The position numbers and the translations under genes were made by a program. Source: a virus. From it: DNA of 42,849 nucleotides. Position 1 is the first letter of the stretch. The number at the start of each line of letters is the position of its first letter. Below, one piece after another: positions 31,957 to 40,342 of this stretch. Below the pieces are notes generated by a model. The model was not told the origin of the DNA. It worked only from the letters and a program-made list of their open reading frames with translations, and searched no databases. Location of the stretch: positions 1-42,849 of the IMG/VR virus record IMGVR_UViG_3300005526_000015; one strand, 5' to 3'.

Positions 31957-32175
31957 ATGGACATAATAACTATACTTTATATGGGACTTCCTTTAGCACT
32001 TTTAATAATCTATGTATTATTAAATCAGTTCAGTTCTAAGACTAAAACCAAAGCTGATGATGTTGCTAAAGAGATCGTGGGAGAGCTTTTAGAAGGTTTA
32101 GGCAAAGAAGTTCCTCAGCCACTTGATCCTCTACAGGTTGAACGCGATAAAGCTAAAGAAGATCAGAAAAAATAA
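31957..32175 (+). CDS. 72-residue membrane protein, last rightward gene
   Basis: One transmembrane segment (residues 4-23), then an acidic, Lys-rich helical tail. Ribosome site AAGGA. Its stop at 32173-32175 directly abuts the stop of the first leftward gene. Could be a lysis accessory; unknown. Confidence 0.6.
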   Translation: MDIITILYMGLPLALLIIYVLLNQFSSKTKTKADDVAKEIVGELLEGLGKEVPQPLDPLQVERDKAKEDQKK

Positions 32176-32346
32176 TTACTCTAGGTTTTCTACATCACCA
32201 ATTGGATCATCTGGATTCCAATGGTCTAAGACATAAGCATAACATTTAGGACAAAACTTAGGTGATAGCATTTCTAAATCATCAATCCAATCAATCAGCT
32301 CTTCAGCACGACATCTTTTCTTACATCTAGAACAAACTTTCTTCAT
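32176..32346 (-). CDS. 56-residue zinc-ribbon protein
   Basis: Cys5-x2-Cys8 and Cys32-x2-Cys35, with an extra Cys12, form a ribbon; the rest is acidic (D-D-L-E, D-D-P-I-G-D). ATG 32346 lies inside the end of the upstream SprT-like gene. Function unknown. Confidence 0.6.
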   Translation of the reverse strand: MKKVCSRCKKRCRAEELIDWIDDLEMLSPKFCPKCYAYVLDHWNPDDPIGDVENLE

Positions 32347-32656
32347 ACTCTTTTCTTACTCTACGATAGATCCGTCTGTGTGTCAACTTAAACTTGCGGC
32401 CATGATATGGAGATCTCAAAACTCCATGTGCCAATTCATGAGAATAGAGACTAAGTAAAAAACGAGTTGTATATCTTTTTTTGTTAGTATTTTTAAATCT
32501 CATATAAATAAAAATATCTTTTTTTGTCTGACAGCAATATCCGAAAAAGAGTCCTAAAAAATCATCTGTATTTGTTAGTTCTCGAACAAGAACATTCTTA
32601 ATACCAAGTTTTTGACATATCCGATTAGATATAGCCTGTAGTTTACGCCGGGTCAT
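32327..32656 (-). CDS. SprT-like zinc metallopeptidase
   Basis: 109 residues. H-E-L-A-H is followed by Y-H-G-R-K-F, which fits SprT/YgjP-like peptidases (HExxH then a third His before G-x-x-F). The end is very basic (H-R-R-I-Y-R-R-V-R-K). Known: SprT-type enzymes cut DNA-bound proteins in eukaryotes (Spartan); bacterial roles are less clear. It overlaps the ATPase gene upstream, so a replication-linked role is possible. Confidence 0.6.
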   Translation of the reverse strand: MTRRKLQAISNRICQKLGIKNVLVRELTNTDDFLGLFFGYCCQTKKDIFIYMRFKNTNKKRYTTRFLLSLYSHELAHGVLRSPYHGRKFKLTHRRIYRRVRKEYEESLF

Positions 32657-33851
32657 GGGAAAGCCTAGAAAAATGTCTTTCAGAACCTATAATAGTTTCT
32701 CTTATTGAACTCGATCTCTTAAGACCTTCAACAACACCAGTAACGGTCTCACTAACAGAGATAAATTTACCATGCTGTAAGAGTAATCTTCGTAAACCGC
32801 TTTCACTGATAGTATCAGGTGCCAAAGGAATAAGTTCTGCAAGTTGACTATGGAGATCATCATCTTTTTCGATGTTTCTAGTACCAAATGCGCTGATCAT
32901 ATAAGGTTCAACCTCTTCGATCCATTGGAGTGCCTGCTCTATATCACTAATTGATATAATCTTTGAACCTCTCATTGCAGCAAGCGTTATAGCGACTTTG
33001 GTTATATGATCTGGCTTACGACCATAGTAATTCTGGTAAAACTCACCTATAGCATCAAAGCAATCATTATCAGCTTTCTCTGCAAGTTCAATATATCGCA
33101 TTTCAGCTTCTCGGTCAAAAACAATAGGCCCTAATAACGCATAAACGCTTCGTAGGGCTTCGATCAGCTCTTGGTAGCTACCTAGGTCTTGGTTAACTAG
33201 AGATCGTTGTTTTAAGACCCTATTAGGCTCTACTACAAACAAGATACGGCTAGAGAGTCCTGAGGTAATGAGCTTATCTTGGGCCGCAGACTGTAAAAAT
33301 GACTCTGTGGTGCCTCCAAGAAGGGTAAGAGAAGGATTGGCCAGGATTAGGGTCTTATTATCAGTTACAATACGTTTTTGAATCTCTACATAAAGACCTT
33401 TAGAGTCATAAAAATCAATTAATTCATTTGTGAGAGTTCCACCACCAAAATCGACCATATTGATAGCAAGTTCGGAGGCATATACGAATAGAGGAGAAGA
33501 CCTGAGATCCCCCACACCGGGGACAGGATATAACTTCTCTGAGTCTTTGAGTTCTTTATATAGGGCTGCTTGGGTAATCTTCGTTGGTCCAAGACGTGGC
33601 TTTGGCTTACCAGGAATCTCGATCTTATTAAACAAATCTACTGTAAGCTGTGCTGCGGTTGATTTCCCTGCTGCAGGTGGTCCAACAAGAATAGTATACA
33701 TATTAGGAAAGATCACCCCTAGACGACCCCGATCTAACCATACCCGACGCTCAAGTAAAGCAGCAACAATAGTGATAAATGACCACCGATGATACATCAC
33801 AGAACCTTTAATCGGCTCTACGTAATTTAAGTATTTATCTATGAGTTGCAT
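32643..33851 (-). CDS. DUF3987-like P-loop ATPase (replicative helicase-like)
   Basis: 402 residues. Walker A G-P-P-A-A-G-K-S-T is near residue 57-66, after W-S-F-I-T-I-V-A-A-L-L-E-R-R. This opening and length fit DUF3987 proteins, which are RecA/DnaB-like ATPases common in phages. It overlaps the DNA polymerase gene by 13 bp. The dispersed 9-mer (33509-33517) is in frame (G-V-G-D). A helicase or loader role is inferred from fold and place. Confidence 0.7.
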   Translation of the reverse strand: MQLIDKYLNYVEPIKGSVMYHRWSFITIVAALLERRVWLDRGRLGVIFPNMYTILVGPPAAGKSTAAQLTVDLFNKIEIPGKPKPRLGPTKITQAALYKELKDSEKLYPVPGVGDLRSSPLFVYASELAINMVDFGGGTLTNELIDFYDSKGLYVEIQKRIVTDNKTLILANPSLTLLGGTTESFLQSAAQDKLITSGLSSRILFVVEPNRVLKQRSLVNQDLGSYQELIEALRSVYALLGPIVFDREAEMRYIELAEKADNDCFDAIGEFYQNYYGRKPDHITKVAITLAAMRGSKIISISDIEQALQWIEEVEPYMISAFGTRNIEKDDDLHSQLAELIPLAPDTISESGLRRLLLQHGKFISVSETVTGVVEGLKRSSSIRETIIGSERHFSRLSHDPA

Positions 33852-36091
33852 TTAGCTAAACTACCCCAAGCCCCGCCTGATTTAAGATCAAAAGGAATTC
33901 GTCTAGAGACTCCATTTATTACTATGTCGAGTTTGGCATGGGCATCTTTGATGAGTCCCAAAACCAAATTAACTTTGTCCTTATTTATTTGAAGTAAGAG
34001 TGCGTCATGAATTTGGGCCAAAACATTAAAGGATCTATTGTATTCACTTGTCTTTGATAGAAGTATCCACAACTTATTTATTGTATCGACCACAGTTGCT
34101 TGTGGAATAAAACTTAAGCCCTTTCTAACCATTTCTGAATCTAATGGACCGTAGAAGAGTCCCGATCGATGTAGTGGGGTTTCGAGTTTTCTCGTTCGTC
34201 CAAGTTGCGCTTCGATAGTCCCTTGCCAAATAGGAATAGCAGGAAAAGTGGCGGCGCGAGCCTCCAAAAGCTTTCGAGAATCAGCCACACTAATTGACAG
34301 GTCAGCTTCAGTAAGGCAAGAATCCGAGAATTTTTCGGCTCCCATGCCGTAATTACTAGCGTGATTGATCCGTTTTCCCAGCTGTCGTGGGCAAACAAGT
34401 CTACTTTTTTCTGTAACTCTATCTGCTGTGTATTGGTGGACATCTTCATTATTCTCCATTAGCTCTATTAGTTTTTGTTCATTTGAAAGCCAAGCAACTA
34501 CTCGAAGCTCAGCTTGTGAAAGATCAATCTCAACTAAGATTTTTCCTTCATCAGGTATAAATAAATTCTTAATATTTAATGTGGACTGCTCACTCGGTCT
34601 TGGTATCGTGAGGATGTTGAGCCCTGTATCCCAGGGTGTTTTTTGAGCAGAGAATCTTCCACTAATTGTGCCAGCAATATTATAGAAGAAGCGTAATCTT
34701 TTATCTTCATCAAGTAAGAGACTTGCATAGGTGGATTTGAGTTTAGATAGCCGATTGTATATAAGTAAGTTTTCAATAAAGGGATGTGGATTCTTTCTAT
34801 GTAATTTAAGAAGACTTTCACGGTCTGTGGAGGGGCGACCTTTCTTAGTTGGGATTCGATAGCCAAGGGCAATGAGGACACTTTTGATCTGCTTATCTGA
34901 ATTGGGGTTGAACTTTTGCGGGCTTTCTTCAAACACTTCTTTAAAGGCCTTTTTTTCATCTGTATCGTTCTCCTTATCTCTTATTGTTTTACGAATCTTT
35001 CTTGGCTCAACTAAAGGATCTCCAATAGAAGATAAAACATTCATTACCGGAGTAAGTTCTTTATTAAGAGCATCTTTTAATTGCTTAAGAAACTCCTCAT
35101 CTATTTTTACACCCCGGACACATGTATCATACACCAAAGGAATAAGAGGCGCAATATATTCATTATAATGACCCATCTTCTCAGTTCTAGAAAGTTCAGC
35201 AAGTTGTCGCAAATAAACAGTAAATGTTCTAGATGCGTCATAAGCATTGTATCTCCAAAAAGCCTCTACATCCCCAGTAAGTTTAAAATCTTTATTATCT
35301 TTCCATGGAGCACAATAAAGATAAATACGCCCCAAATCACGTAAGCTTTTAGGAAGTAGTGGATTGAGTGAAGAGGCCATAATCATTGTATCTGCCACAT
35401 TCATCTGTGTCTCAATACCATGATATCGTAAGATCATCGTATCAAATATGAAGTTTTGAAATATTTTTAGCTTATCGCTAAGTAAAACCATTTGAATATA
35501 ATCCCACACAACTAACTCTTCTTCAGGAGACCAATAATTAGTTAAATGTTTATTGGCCAGGGGTATACAAATAACCTCTGTCGTAGATGCTGCAAAAGCA
35601 ATAGAAGTGATCTCACAGGTTTCTGGAACACATTCAATATCGATTGACACAGCTTCATTGGTGTTCACAAGTTTGTGTACAAAGGATTCTACATCTTTAA
35701 GTTCAGGTTTTAGGATCGTGTGGGGGCTGGGATCAATAGTAGATGCGCCTAACAGAAGTTGCTTTGCTTTCTTTAGTGACCAGTCTAGCCAATGAGTAGT
35801 TAAATGATCTTTGAAGACTTCTTTATAATCTAGACATGGAATGACTGTGTTTGTTTCTGTTTCTACTATATAACTGTGACAATCAGAAACAGATAAAGTT
35901 GGATCTCCAATAATGGATCGTGTTGCTACGTCTCCAACAGTAACTAAAATGGAACCTTTTGTTGGGATTTCTTCTGGTTTTAAGATCTTTACTTTTTGAG
36001 GGATCTTTAAGCGAGCGAGGGATTGTTCAAACTGTTTTCTGAAGTAGTCTTGTTTATTATCGATTCCGAGAATTTCAATCCTATCATTCAC
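33839..36091 (-). CDS. Family A DNA polymerase with 3'-5' exonuclease
   Basis: 750 residues. The first 110 residues (I-L-V-T-V-G-D-V-A-T-R-S) resemble a decayed uracil-DNA glycosylase-like domain; inferred only. Exonuclease: D-I-E near 149-151, Q-N-F-I-F-D near 210-220, Y-N-A-Y-D-A near 284. Polymerase: motif A D-L-S-Q-A-E-L-R near 515, motif B R-Q-L-G-K-R-I-N-H-A-S-N-Y-G near 575, and motif C I-H-D-A at 694-697. In most family A enzymes motif C reads H-D-E; here the Glu is Ala697. The dispersed 9-mer (35718-35726) is in frame (S-P-H-T). Coupled to the aminopeptidase gene (ATGA). Confidence 0.9.
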   Translation of the reverse strand: MNDRIEILGIDNKQDYFRKQFEQSLARLKIPQKVKILKPEEIPTKGSILVTVGDVATRSIIGDPTLSVSDCHSYIVETETNTVIPCLDYKEVFKDHLTTHWLDWSLKKAKQLLLGASTIDPSPHTILKPELKDVESFVHKLVNTNEAVSIDIECVPETCEITSIAFAASTTEVICIPLANKHLTNYWSPEEELVVWDYIQMVLLSDKLKIFQNFIFDTMILRYHGIETQMNVADTMIMASSLNPLLPKSLRDLGRIYLYCAPWKDNKDFKLTGDVEAFWRYNAYDASRTFTVYLRQLAELSRTEKMGHYNEYIAPLIPLVYDTCVRGVKIDEEFLKQLKDALNKELTPVMNVLSSIGDPLVEPRKIRKTIRDKENDTDEKKAFKEVFEESPQKFNPNSDKQIKSVLIALGYRIPTKKGRPSTDRESLLKLHRKNPHPFIENLLIYNRLSKLKSTYASLLLDEDKRLRFFYNIAGTISGRFSAQKTPWDTGLNILTIPRPSEQSTLNIKNLFIPDEGKILVEIDLSQAELRVVAWLSNEQKLIELMENNEDVHQYTADRVTEKSRLVCPRQLGKRINHASNYGMGAEKFSDSCLTEADLSISVADSRKLLEARAATFPAIPIWQGTIEAQLGRTRKLETPLHRSGLFYGPLDSEMVRKGLSFIPQATVVDTINKLWILLSKTSEYNRSFNVLAQIHDALLLQINKDKVNLVLGLIKDAHAKLDIVINGVSRRIPFDLKSGGAWGSLAKCNS

Positions 36092-36837
36092 TTTACCGCC
36101 GTCAAGACTACAGGCCCCTCGGAAGTAATTGCAACAGTATGTTCAAAATGAGCAGCTAAAGAATCATCTCTAGTTACTACTGTCCAACAATCATTAAGTA
36201 CTAAAGTTTCTGGATTTCCAGCGACTACTACAGGCTCAATTGCTATTACCATACCTTCTTGCAATTCTATACCTGTATTAGGTATACCTTGATTAGGTAT
36301 CTTCGGATCTTCATGCAAAGTACGTCCGATTCCATGACCTGTATATCCTTCTACAACAGAATAGCCGGCAAGTTTTACATATTGCTCTATTGTAAAAGAC
36401 ACATCCCCCACACGAAAACCAGGGGAACAAAGTTTAATTGCCTCGGTAAGAGCCTCTTTTGTGGTTTGGATTAGATCTGAAGCATCTGTAGTGGTGGTGC
36501 CGATGGGTATTGTAATTGCCATATCTGTATTAAAACCATCTAAAATCGCTCCCACGTCCAAAGATAAAATGTCTCCGCCGACTAGTTTGCGATCATTTGG
36601 GATGCCATGGATGACTTCGCTATTGACTGAAGCACAGATATTGTATTCGTAACCTCGGTATCCTTTGAAAGCACTTTTAAGACCTTCTTTTTGAAGCATG
36701 CGAGCAAAGATACCGTCTAATTGTTTTGTAGTGCGTCCCGGAGAGGCAAGTTCTGCAAGTTCAGATAGTACTTTTGCTAAGCGTTTGCCACACTCTTTCA
36801 TTACTTCTATTTCTGATTTTGATTTTAGAATTATCAT
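36088..36837 (-). CDS. map: Methionine aminopeptidase, type I
   Basis: 249 residues, full length for the family. Metal ligands Asp94, Asp105, His168, Glu201 and Glu232 are present, each three less than the E. coli numbers (97, 108, 171, 204, 235); His77 and His175 are also kept. Known: it removes the first Met from new proteins. A phage copy is uncommon. It lies between DNA polymerase and a methyltransferase gene, with ATGA overlaps at both ends. The dispersed 9-mer (36405-36413) is in frame (R-V-G-D). It may hasten maturation of virion proteins; inferred. Confidence 0.9.
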   Translation of the reverse strand: MIILKSKSEIEVMKECGKRLAKVLSELAELASPGRTTKQLDGIFARMLQKEGLKSAFKGYRGYEYNICASVNSEVIHGIPNDRKLVGGDILSLDVGAILDGFNTDMAITIPIGTTTTDASDLIQTTKEALTEAIKLCSPGFRVGDVSFTIEQYVKLAGYSVVEGYTGHGIGRTLHEDPKIPNQGIPNTGIELQEGMVIAIEPVVVAGNPETLVLNDCWTVVTRDDSLAAHFEHTVAITSEGPVVLTAVK

Positions 36838-37499
36838 ATACCGTCTGGTGGAATAGCTGTTTTATGTGCATAGGTAAGGGTGCCGAGATTGGGGTGGATT
36901 ATGTAGCCACTAATTAAAATGTATTCATCTAATATTTTTTCAATATCATAGCGAGCAGCAAAATGGTGATATTCTATTGAAATAATTGAGGGAGGTTTAT
37001 GTAATTTCATATAAGATTCGAGAATGGGAAGTTCTGATCCTTCAACATCAAGTTTTAAAATGTCACAGTTGGGTAAGAAATCTGGATGACAGACTCTTAC
37101 TTTCACTTCAGCTGCATTGGGGGTATTTGTAAGATCTTTATCAAGAGAATGCATTCCTGAATTAACATCTGAGAGGTACAGTGTTATTTCTTTATCTGTA
37201 GTAGGGTAAACTGCGGCATTGATTATGCAATAACTCCAAGTTGCGGCACCAGAAGCTTGCATATTTTTGAGATAGTATTCTGCGCTAGTTTTTAAAGGCT
37301 CAAAAGCGATAACATGTGCATTAGGAATTTTATTTAGTATCCAATAGGAATATGCACCTAAGTTTGCGCCAAGATCTAGAACTGTTGGATTGTGGGGGAA
37401 TTCAACGCTACCAAACTCATATTCACCATCAATCACTTTTTTAAGATGTGATTTTAGAAACTCATCTGCACCGAAATATTTAAATGGCTTTAGTGACAT
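36834..37499 (-). CDS. FkbM-family SAM-dependent methyltransferase
   Basis: 221 residues. SAM loop V-L-D-L-G-A-N-L-G-A-Y-S (40-51), acidic E in A-F-E-P (66-68), and L-K-L-D-V-E-G-S-E (149-156) are the FkbM hallmarks. Known: FkbM enzymes methylate sugars or small molecules. A target in the phage or host glycan is possible, and a glycosyltransferase is encoded at 42037-42849. TTGTGGGGG (37390-37398) here is one base off the dispersed 9-mer. No clear ribosome site; a hairpin precedes it. Confidence 0.8.
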   Translation of the reverse strand: MSLKPFKYFGADEFLKSHLKKVIDGEYEFGSVEFPHNPTVLDLGANLGAYSYWILNKIPNAHVIAFEPLKTSAEYYLKNMQASGAATWSYCIINAAVYPTTDKEITLYLSDVNSGMHSLDKDLTNTPNAAEVKVRVCHPDFLPNCDILKLDVEGSELPILESYMKLHKPPSIISIEYHHFAARYDIEKILDEYILISGYIIHPNLGTLTYAHKTAIPPDGI

Positions 37500-37505
37500 A
37501 TTTAG

Positions 37506-37533
37506 TTGGCCGTTTTTAATTCAGAACGGCCAA
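37506..37533 (-). other. 9-bp perfect hairpin before the FkbM gene
   Basis: TTGGCCGTT (37506-37514) and AACGGCCAA (37525-37533) are perfect complements with a 10-base loop. On the minus strand it ends 6 bp before the start codon and no U-run follows, so it is more likely a regulatory or processing hairpin than a terminator. Confidence 0.6.
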
Positions 37534-37559
37534 ACTGATCATGAAAAAAGACTCTAGAA

Positions 37560-38063
37560 CTAAGCTCTGTAAGCAGCAGTACCTTTGACAGAGGTCTTAC
37601 CATTGAAAGTAGTTTCTTCTACTTTAATGATAGCTTCGCGGCCACTTAAGTCAACTGCATCGCCACGGATCGAAATACGGGCCGAGGCACCTTTCCATTC
37701 AGCGCCTTCCTCAAGCTCACCAGTCTGTTCAACAGACACAACACCTGATGTAACATCTTCAGCGGAAACGCCAAGAGCTACTAAGGTATCTCCAAATTGC
37801 TTTGCTTTAGGACGACCATTTTTATCTGTTCCTTCAAGCATTACAGTTAGGTTTACGCCTTTGAGGCCTGCATTTTCTGGATCGGCATGTTTAAAAAACA
37901 TTTGAAGTTTTCTTTCACCGGCCATTGTTTTCTTTACTTTAAGTTCACCCGCTAAAGCCATTCGATATGTTCCAGCAGGAGTTGTAGCAAATTCCTTTTT
38001 GTTTCCTGTGTAAATATCATCCGCGCTTAAGCTTGGGGTGATTGTATTATCATCATTACTCAT
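37560..38063 (-). CDS. DUF669-like ssDNA-binding protein
   Basis: 167 residues. Early A-T-T-P-A-G-T-Y-R-M-A-L, then L-Q-M-F-F-K-H-A-D-P and L-K-G-V-N-L-T-V, fit DUF669 proteins found beside recombination genes. Known: these are thought to bind single-stranded DNA. It has a good promoter (38096-38124) and ribosome site (AAAGGAA). Placed with ERF, it would support recombination. Confidence 0.65.
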   Translation of the reverse strand: MSNDDNTITPSLSADDIYTGNKKEFATTPAGTYRMALAGELKVKKTMAGERKLQMFFKHADPENAGLKGVNLTVMLEGTDKNGRPKAKQFGDTLVALGVSAEDVTSGVVSVEQTGELEEGAEWKGASARISIRGDAVDLSGREAIIKVEETTFNGKTSVKGTAAYRA

Positions 38064-38095
38064 TTTTTATTTTTCCTTTGTTTGTTGTTTAATTA

Positions 38096-38124
38096 ATATT
38101 ACTTCAATCTACAATTAGCGTCAA
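38096..38124 (-). promoter_or_regulatory. Leftward promoter for the replication genes
   Basis: Minus-strand -35 TTGACG (38119-38124), 17-bp spacer, -10 TAATAT (38096-38101). It leaves a leader of about 25 bases before ATG 38063 with a ribosome site. Confidence 0.5.
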
Positions 38125-38126
38125 GC

Positions 38127-38315
38127 CTAGGTATTTCTCCTTTTCTTTATAATAATTGTAGAATCGTCTCTAAGCTCCCCAGCTTCTTTATCAATATAGT
38201 CAGTTAAATCTGCTTCTCGGGTGAATACATCAAAATGAGTAAGTCCGCCATCTTCTGTTTGGACTTCATAACGAAATTTGGGAGGTGTTAAATTAAAGTT
38301 TTTGCTGTTCGACAT
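38127..38315 (-). CDS. 62-residue protein, unknown
   Basis: ATG 38315 follows AGGGA by 8 bp and overlaps the upstream stop; an earlier in-frame ATG at 38354 is less likely. Begins M-S-N-S-K-N-F, acidic middle, basic end K-K-R-R. Small beta-rich domain suspected. Confidence 0.55.
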   Translation of the reverse strand: MSNSKNFNLTPPKFRYEVQTEDGGLTHFDVFTREADLTDYIDKEAGELRDDSTIIIKKRRNT

Positions 38316-38493
38316 CTGAAAAATCCCTATCACGATTAATTCGATATACAACATAGTTCTCTAATACAAGATTACCAATAAAACCAACTCCAACAGCAAT
38401 AAAATAGTTATCAGTTAAAAAAGCTACTGTTGCAACACTAATAGCAATTGTAGTTAAATAGATATAAGCAAAAGTCTTTAAAAAGTGTTTCAT
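38293..38493 (-). CDS. 66-residue two-span membrane protein
   Basis: Two hydrophobic stretches at about 6-26 and 30-48, then a polar end (R-I-N-R-D-R-D). It overlaps both neighbours. Unknown. Confidence 0.6.
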   Translation of the reverse strand: MKHFLKTFAYIYLTTIAISVATVAFLTDNYFIAVGVGFIGNLVLENYVVYRINRDRDFSDVEQQKL

Positions 38494-38924
38494 TTTACAA
38501 TCTTTACTGGCATACTGGCAAGGTTTGCATCATCGTCAGCAGCATAAGAACCAATCATAGCAGACAAGGCATAGCGTCGGGCATATGAAATGCAGCTACC
38601 AACACCTTGAGGATCATTTTTAGAAGGGCTCATTACAGTAGTTCCGCAGATCCATTCGCCACTAATGTGGGTAAGTAAAGTTGTGACTGTGATTACGGTT
38701 CCATTACCGCCAGTAAGTTGCACGACTGCAAGACCATTTTTAGCCAAAGGTTCTCTTACGGATTCCCAAACGCTTTGAAGATCTGCATATTTACTTTTGA
38801 AGAATGGATTAGTGCTGTCTTTTATTGCGGGAGCAAGAGTTGCTTGTACTTTTACTAATGCTTCAGTAAGTTTTGAGATTGAAGCACTCATTAAATTTTC
38901 ACTTAGTTTGATTGGGGATTCCAT
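38490..38924 (-). CDS. erf: ERF-family single-strand annealing protein
   Basis: 144 residues. N-P-F-F-K-S-K-Y-A-D-L-Q-S-V-W (41-55), and D-P-Q-G-V-G-S-C-I-S-Y-A-R-R-Y-A-L-S-A (105-122) followed by D-D-D, are the ERF signature. Known: Erf anneals complementary strands, and in P22 it circularises the genome. Works with DUF669 and probably the RecB-like nuclease at 86-1084. Short for the family, so the C-terminal part may be lacking. Confidence 0.85.
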   Translation of the reverse strand: MESPIKLSENLMSASISKLTEALVKVQATLAPAIKDSTNPFFKSKYADLQSVWESVREPLAKNGLAVVQLTGGNGTVITVTTLLTHISGEWICGTTVMSPSKNDPQGVGSCISYARRYALSAMIGSYAADDDANLASMPVKIVK

Positions 38925-38931
38925 AGCTTCC

Positions 38932-39147
38932 TTATAAATCGTAGGTTAAATCAAAAATATCTGGTTCTTTTTTACGTTCTAATTCATTACTAAGTTCAAC
39001 GATAGTATCAATCTTTTTCTTTAAATCTGATCCAATTGAACAAACTTGAATAGCAGTAATAAGATCACGCAAACGACGGACTTCGGCAATTAACTCACTT
39101 CGAAGCACAGGCTCTATTGGCTTTCCATCTTTAGAAAAAGAAATCAT
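38932..39147 (-). CDS. 71-residue charged helical protein
   Basis: Basic and acidic residues in helix (E-V-R-R-L-R-D-L-I-T-A-I-Q), ending D-L-T-Y-D-L. Upstream lies a perfect TTGACA without a clear -10. Sits next to ERF; unknown. Confidence 0.6.
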   Translation of the reverse strand: MISFSKDGKPIEPVLRSELIAEVRRLRDLITAIQVCSIGSDLKKKIDTIVELSNELERKKEPDIFDLTYDL

Positions 39148-39185
39148 ATAAGAACACTGACATATTTTTTATTTGTTGTCAAGAG

Positions 39186-39362
39186 CTATTTCCCAAATTT
39201 CGGGGTCCAGCCGGAACCAATAAGGCTAAAAGAGGTATTATAGGTCGTATTGCGAATCACTGAGCCCCCACACGCCGGACAAGAACGCTTTTTATCCCGA
39301 TCTGCAACAGAGGCTTGAGCATCATAAGGTCCGCATTTTTTGCATACAAAAGTGTAGAGCAT
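39186..39362 (-). CDS. FmdB-like zinc-ribbon protein
   Basis: 58 residues. Starts M-L-Y-T-F-V-C-K-K-C-G; the second pair is C-P-A-C-G-G (28-33), the FmdB-type layout. ATG 39362 shares a base with the upstream stop. The dispersed 9-mer (39265-39273) is in frame and encodes A-C-G-G, the only copy that lands on a zinc site. Confidence 0.65.
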   Translation of the reverse strand: MLYTFVCKKCGPYDAQASVADRDKKRSCPACGGSVIRNTTYNTSFSLIGSGWTPKFGK

Positions 39363-39547
39363 TAGGCAGGAAGTCTAGAGGTATCTACTTCGGCTTTCAT
39401 TGCGGTTAAAGCATCGATGACTTCTTCTAAGTCTTGTCGTTGGAGTGATCTTAGATGATCAATTGCAGCATCTAAACCAAGGTTGTAGTCTGCATTTCGC
39501 ATATTGGCCCAAGTTGATACTGCGTAACATTGAAGTTTTTCTCCCAT
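39362..39547 (-). CDS. 61-residue helical protein, unknown
   Basis: Begins M-G-E-K-L-Q-C-Y and is mainly helix (A-A-I-D-H-L-R-S-L-Q-R-Q-D-L). Ribosome site AAGGAG before the ATG. No family recognised. Confidence 0.6.
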   Translation of the reverse strand: MGEKLQCYAVSTWANMRNADYNLGLDAAIDHLRSLQRQDLEEVIDALTAMKAEVDTSRLPA

Positions 39548-39556
39548 AAGTCTCCT

Positions 39557-40024
39557 TTATTTAGATTGCTCTTTTACTGCGCCTGCCATAACTTTCATAT
39601 ATTCTTCAATTATATCTGAATTTTGGATAGAATTACCTACAGATTCTTTTTTGTATCGATCATCTAGATCACTTCTATTTTCTGTTTCGAATGTGCTAAT
39701 AAATACAAGACAGCATAAAGCGTGTGCGATGTGGGACAATCCAGATTCTTCATCCTTATCTTTTCCAGAATTGAAATCCAATAGGTGTCGCTGGGCAGCT
39801 GAGATGAGCCTACTATATAAAATTCCTTTTCGCCAGTTATGAGCAGCATATTTCCGTGCCCCGAAGCCGAGAACTTTCGCAATTTCCACAATAGCTTCAC
39901 TAGGGACCAAAGAGATAGGTGGTTTTTCTGAATCATATTTAAGACCTCCTAAAGAAATTTCTTTTTCATGTGTGTGTTTTGTTATTTGATCACAACTAGC
40001 GCAATCAGGAGCTTCTGGTTTCAT
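39557..40024 (-). CDS. dATP/dGTP diphosphohydrolase-like (DUF5664) protein
   Basis: 155 residues from ATG 40024, coupled to the upstream stop (ATGA); a TTG at 40045 is possible but less likely. G-L-K-Y-D-S-E-K-P-P-I, F-G-A-R-K-Y-A-A-H-N-W-R-K-G, A-A-Q-R-H-L-L-D-F and E-S-G-L-S-H-I-A-H-A are the core of DUF5664. Known: this family is linked to dATP/dGTP hydrolysis in phages, for example with 2-aminoadenine genomes. No purZ is visible here. Extra Cys pair (C-A-S-C) near the N-terminus. Confidence 0.75.
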   Translation of the reverse strand: MKPEAPDCASCDQITKHTHEKEISLGGLKYDSEKPPISLVPSEAIVEIAKVLGFGARKYAAHNWRKGILYSRLISAAQRHLLDFNSGKDKDEESGLSHIAHALCCLVFISTFETENRSDLDDRYKKESVGNSIQNSDIIEEYMKVMAGAVKEQSK

Positions 40025-40191
40025 ACTGCACCGCTTCCATCGCAATCAGGTTTTTTACAAGCACAAGATTTCATTTCGGCTTCAAGTTCACGAATGTCAT
40101 TACAAGCATCTGAAGCACCATGCCAATCTTCTCTAGAAATGCAAGACATCAAATAGCGAATGAGTGCTTCTTTTTGTTCATCTCTAGTCAT
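40021..40191 (-). CDS. 56-residue Cys-rich protein
   Basis: ATG 40191 overlaps the upstream stop (ATGACTAG). Cysteines at 17, 30, 43, 45 and 50 (K-S-C-A-C-K-K-P-D-C) suggest a metal site. Unknown. Confidence 0.6.
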   Translation of the reverse strand: MTRDEQKEALIRYLMSCISREDWHGASDACNDIRELEAEMKSCACKKPDCDGSGAV

Positions 40192-40342
40192 TCTTCAATC
40201 GTCTCATCTTTGACTTTTTGGAGAGCATGCAAAATCTCACTACATTGTTCATATTCACCATTTTTATCTGCATGTAATGTGCGGAAATACTACATTGCTC
40301 TGTAAGATAATATGCTAATTTTTTAAGGTCTTTGTTAGTCAT
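40184..40342 (-). CDS. 52-residue basic protein, unknown
   Basis: ATG 40342 overlaps the lipoprotein stop by 8 bp; a longer frame to 40441 is the shadow of that gene. M/N/K-rich with one helix and a K-K-S-K-M-R-R end. Unknown. Confidence 0.5.
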   Translation of the reverse strand: MTNKDLKKLAYYLTEQCSISAHYMQIKMVNMNNVVRFCMLSKKSKMRRLKND

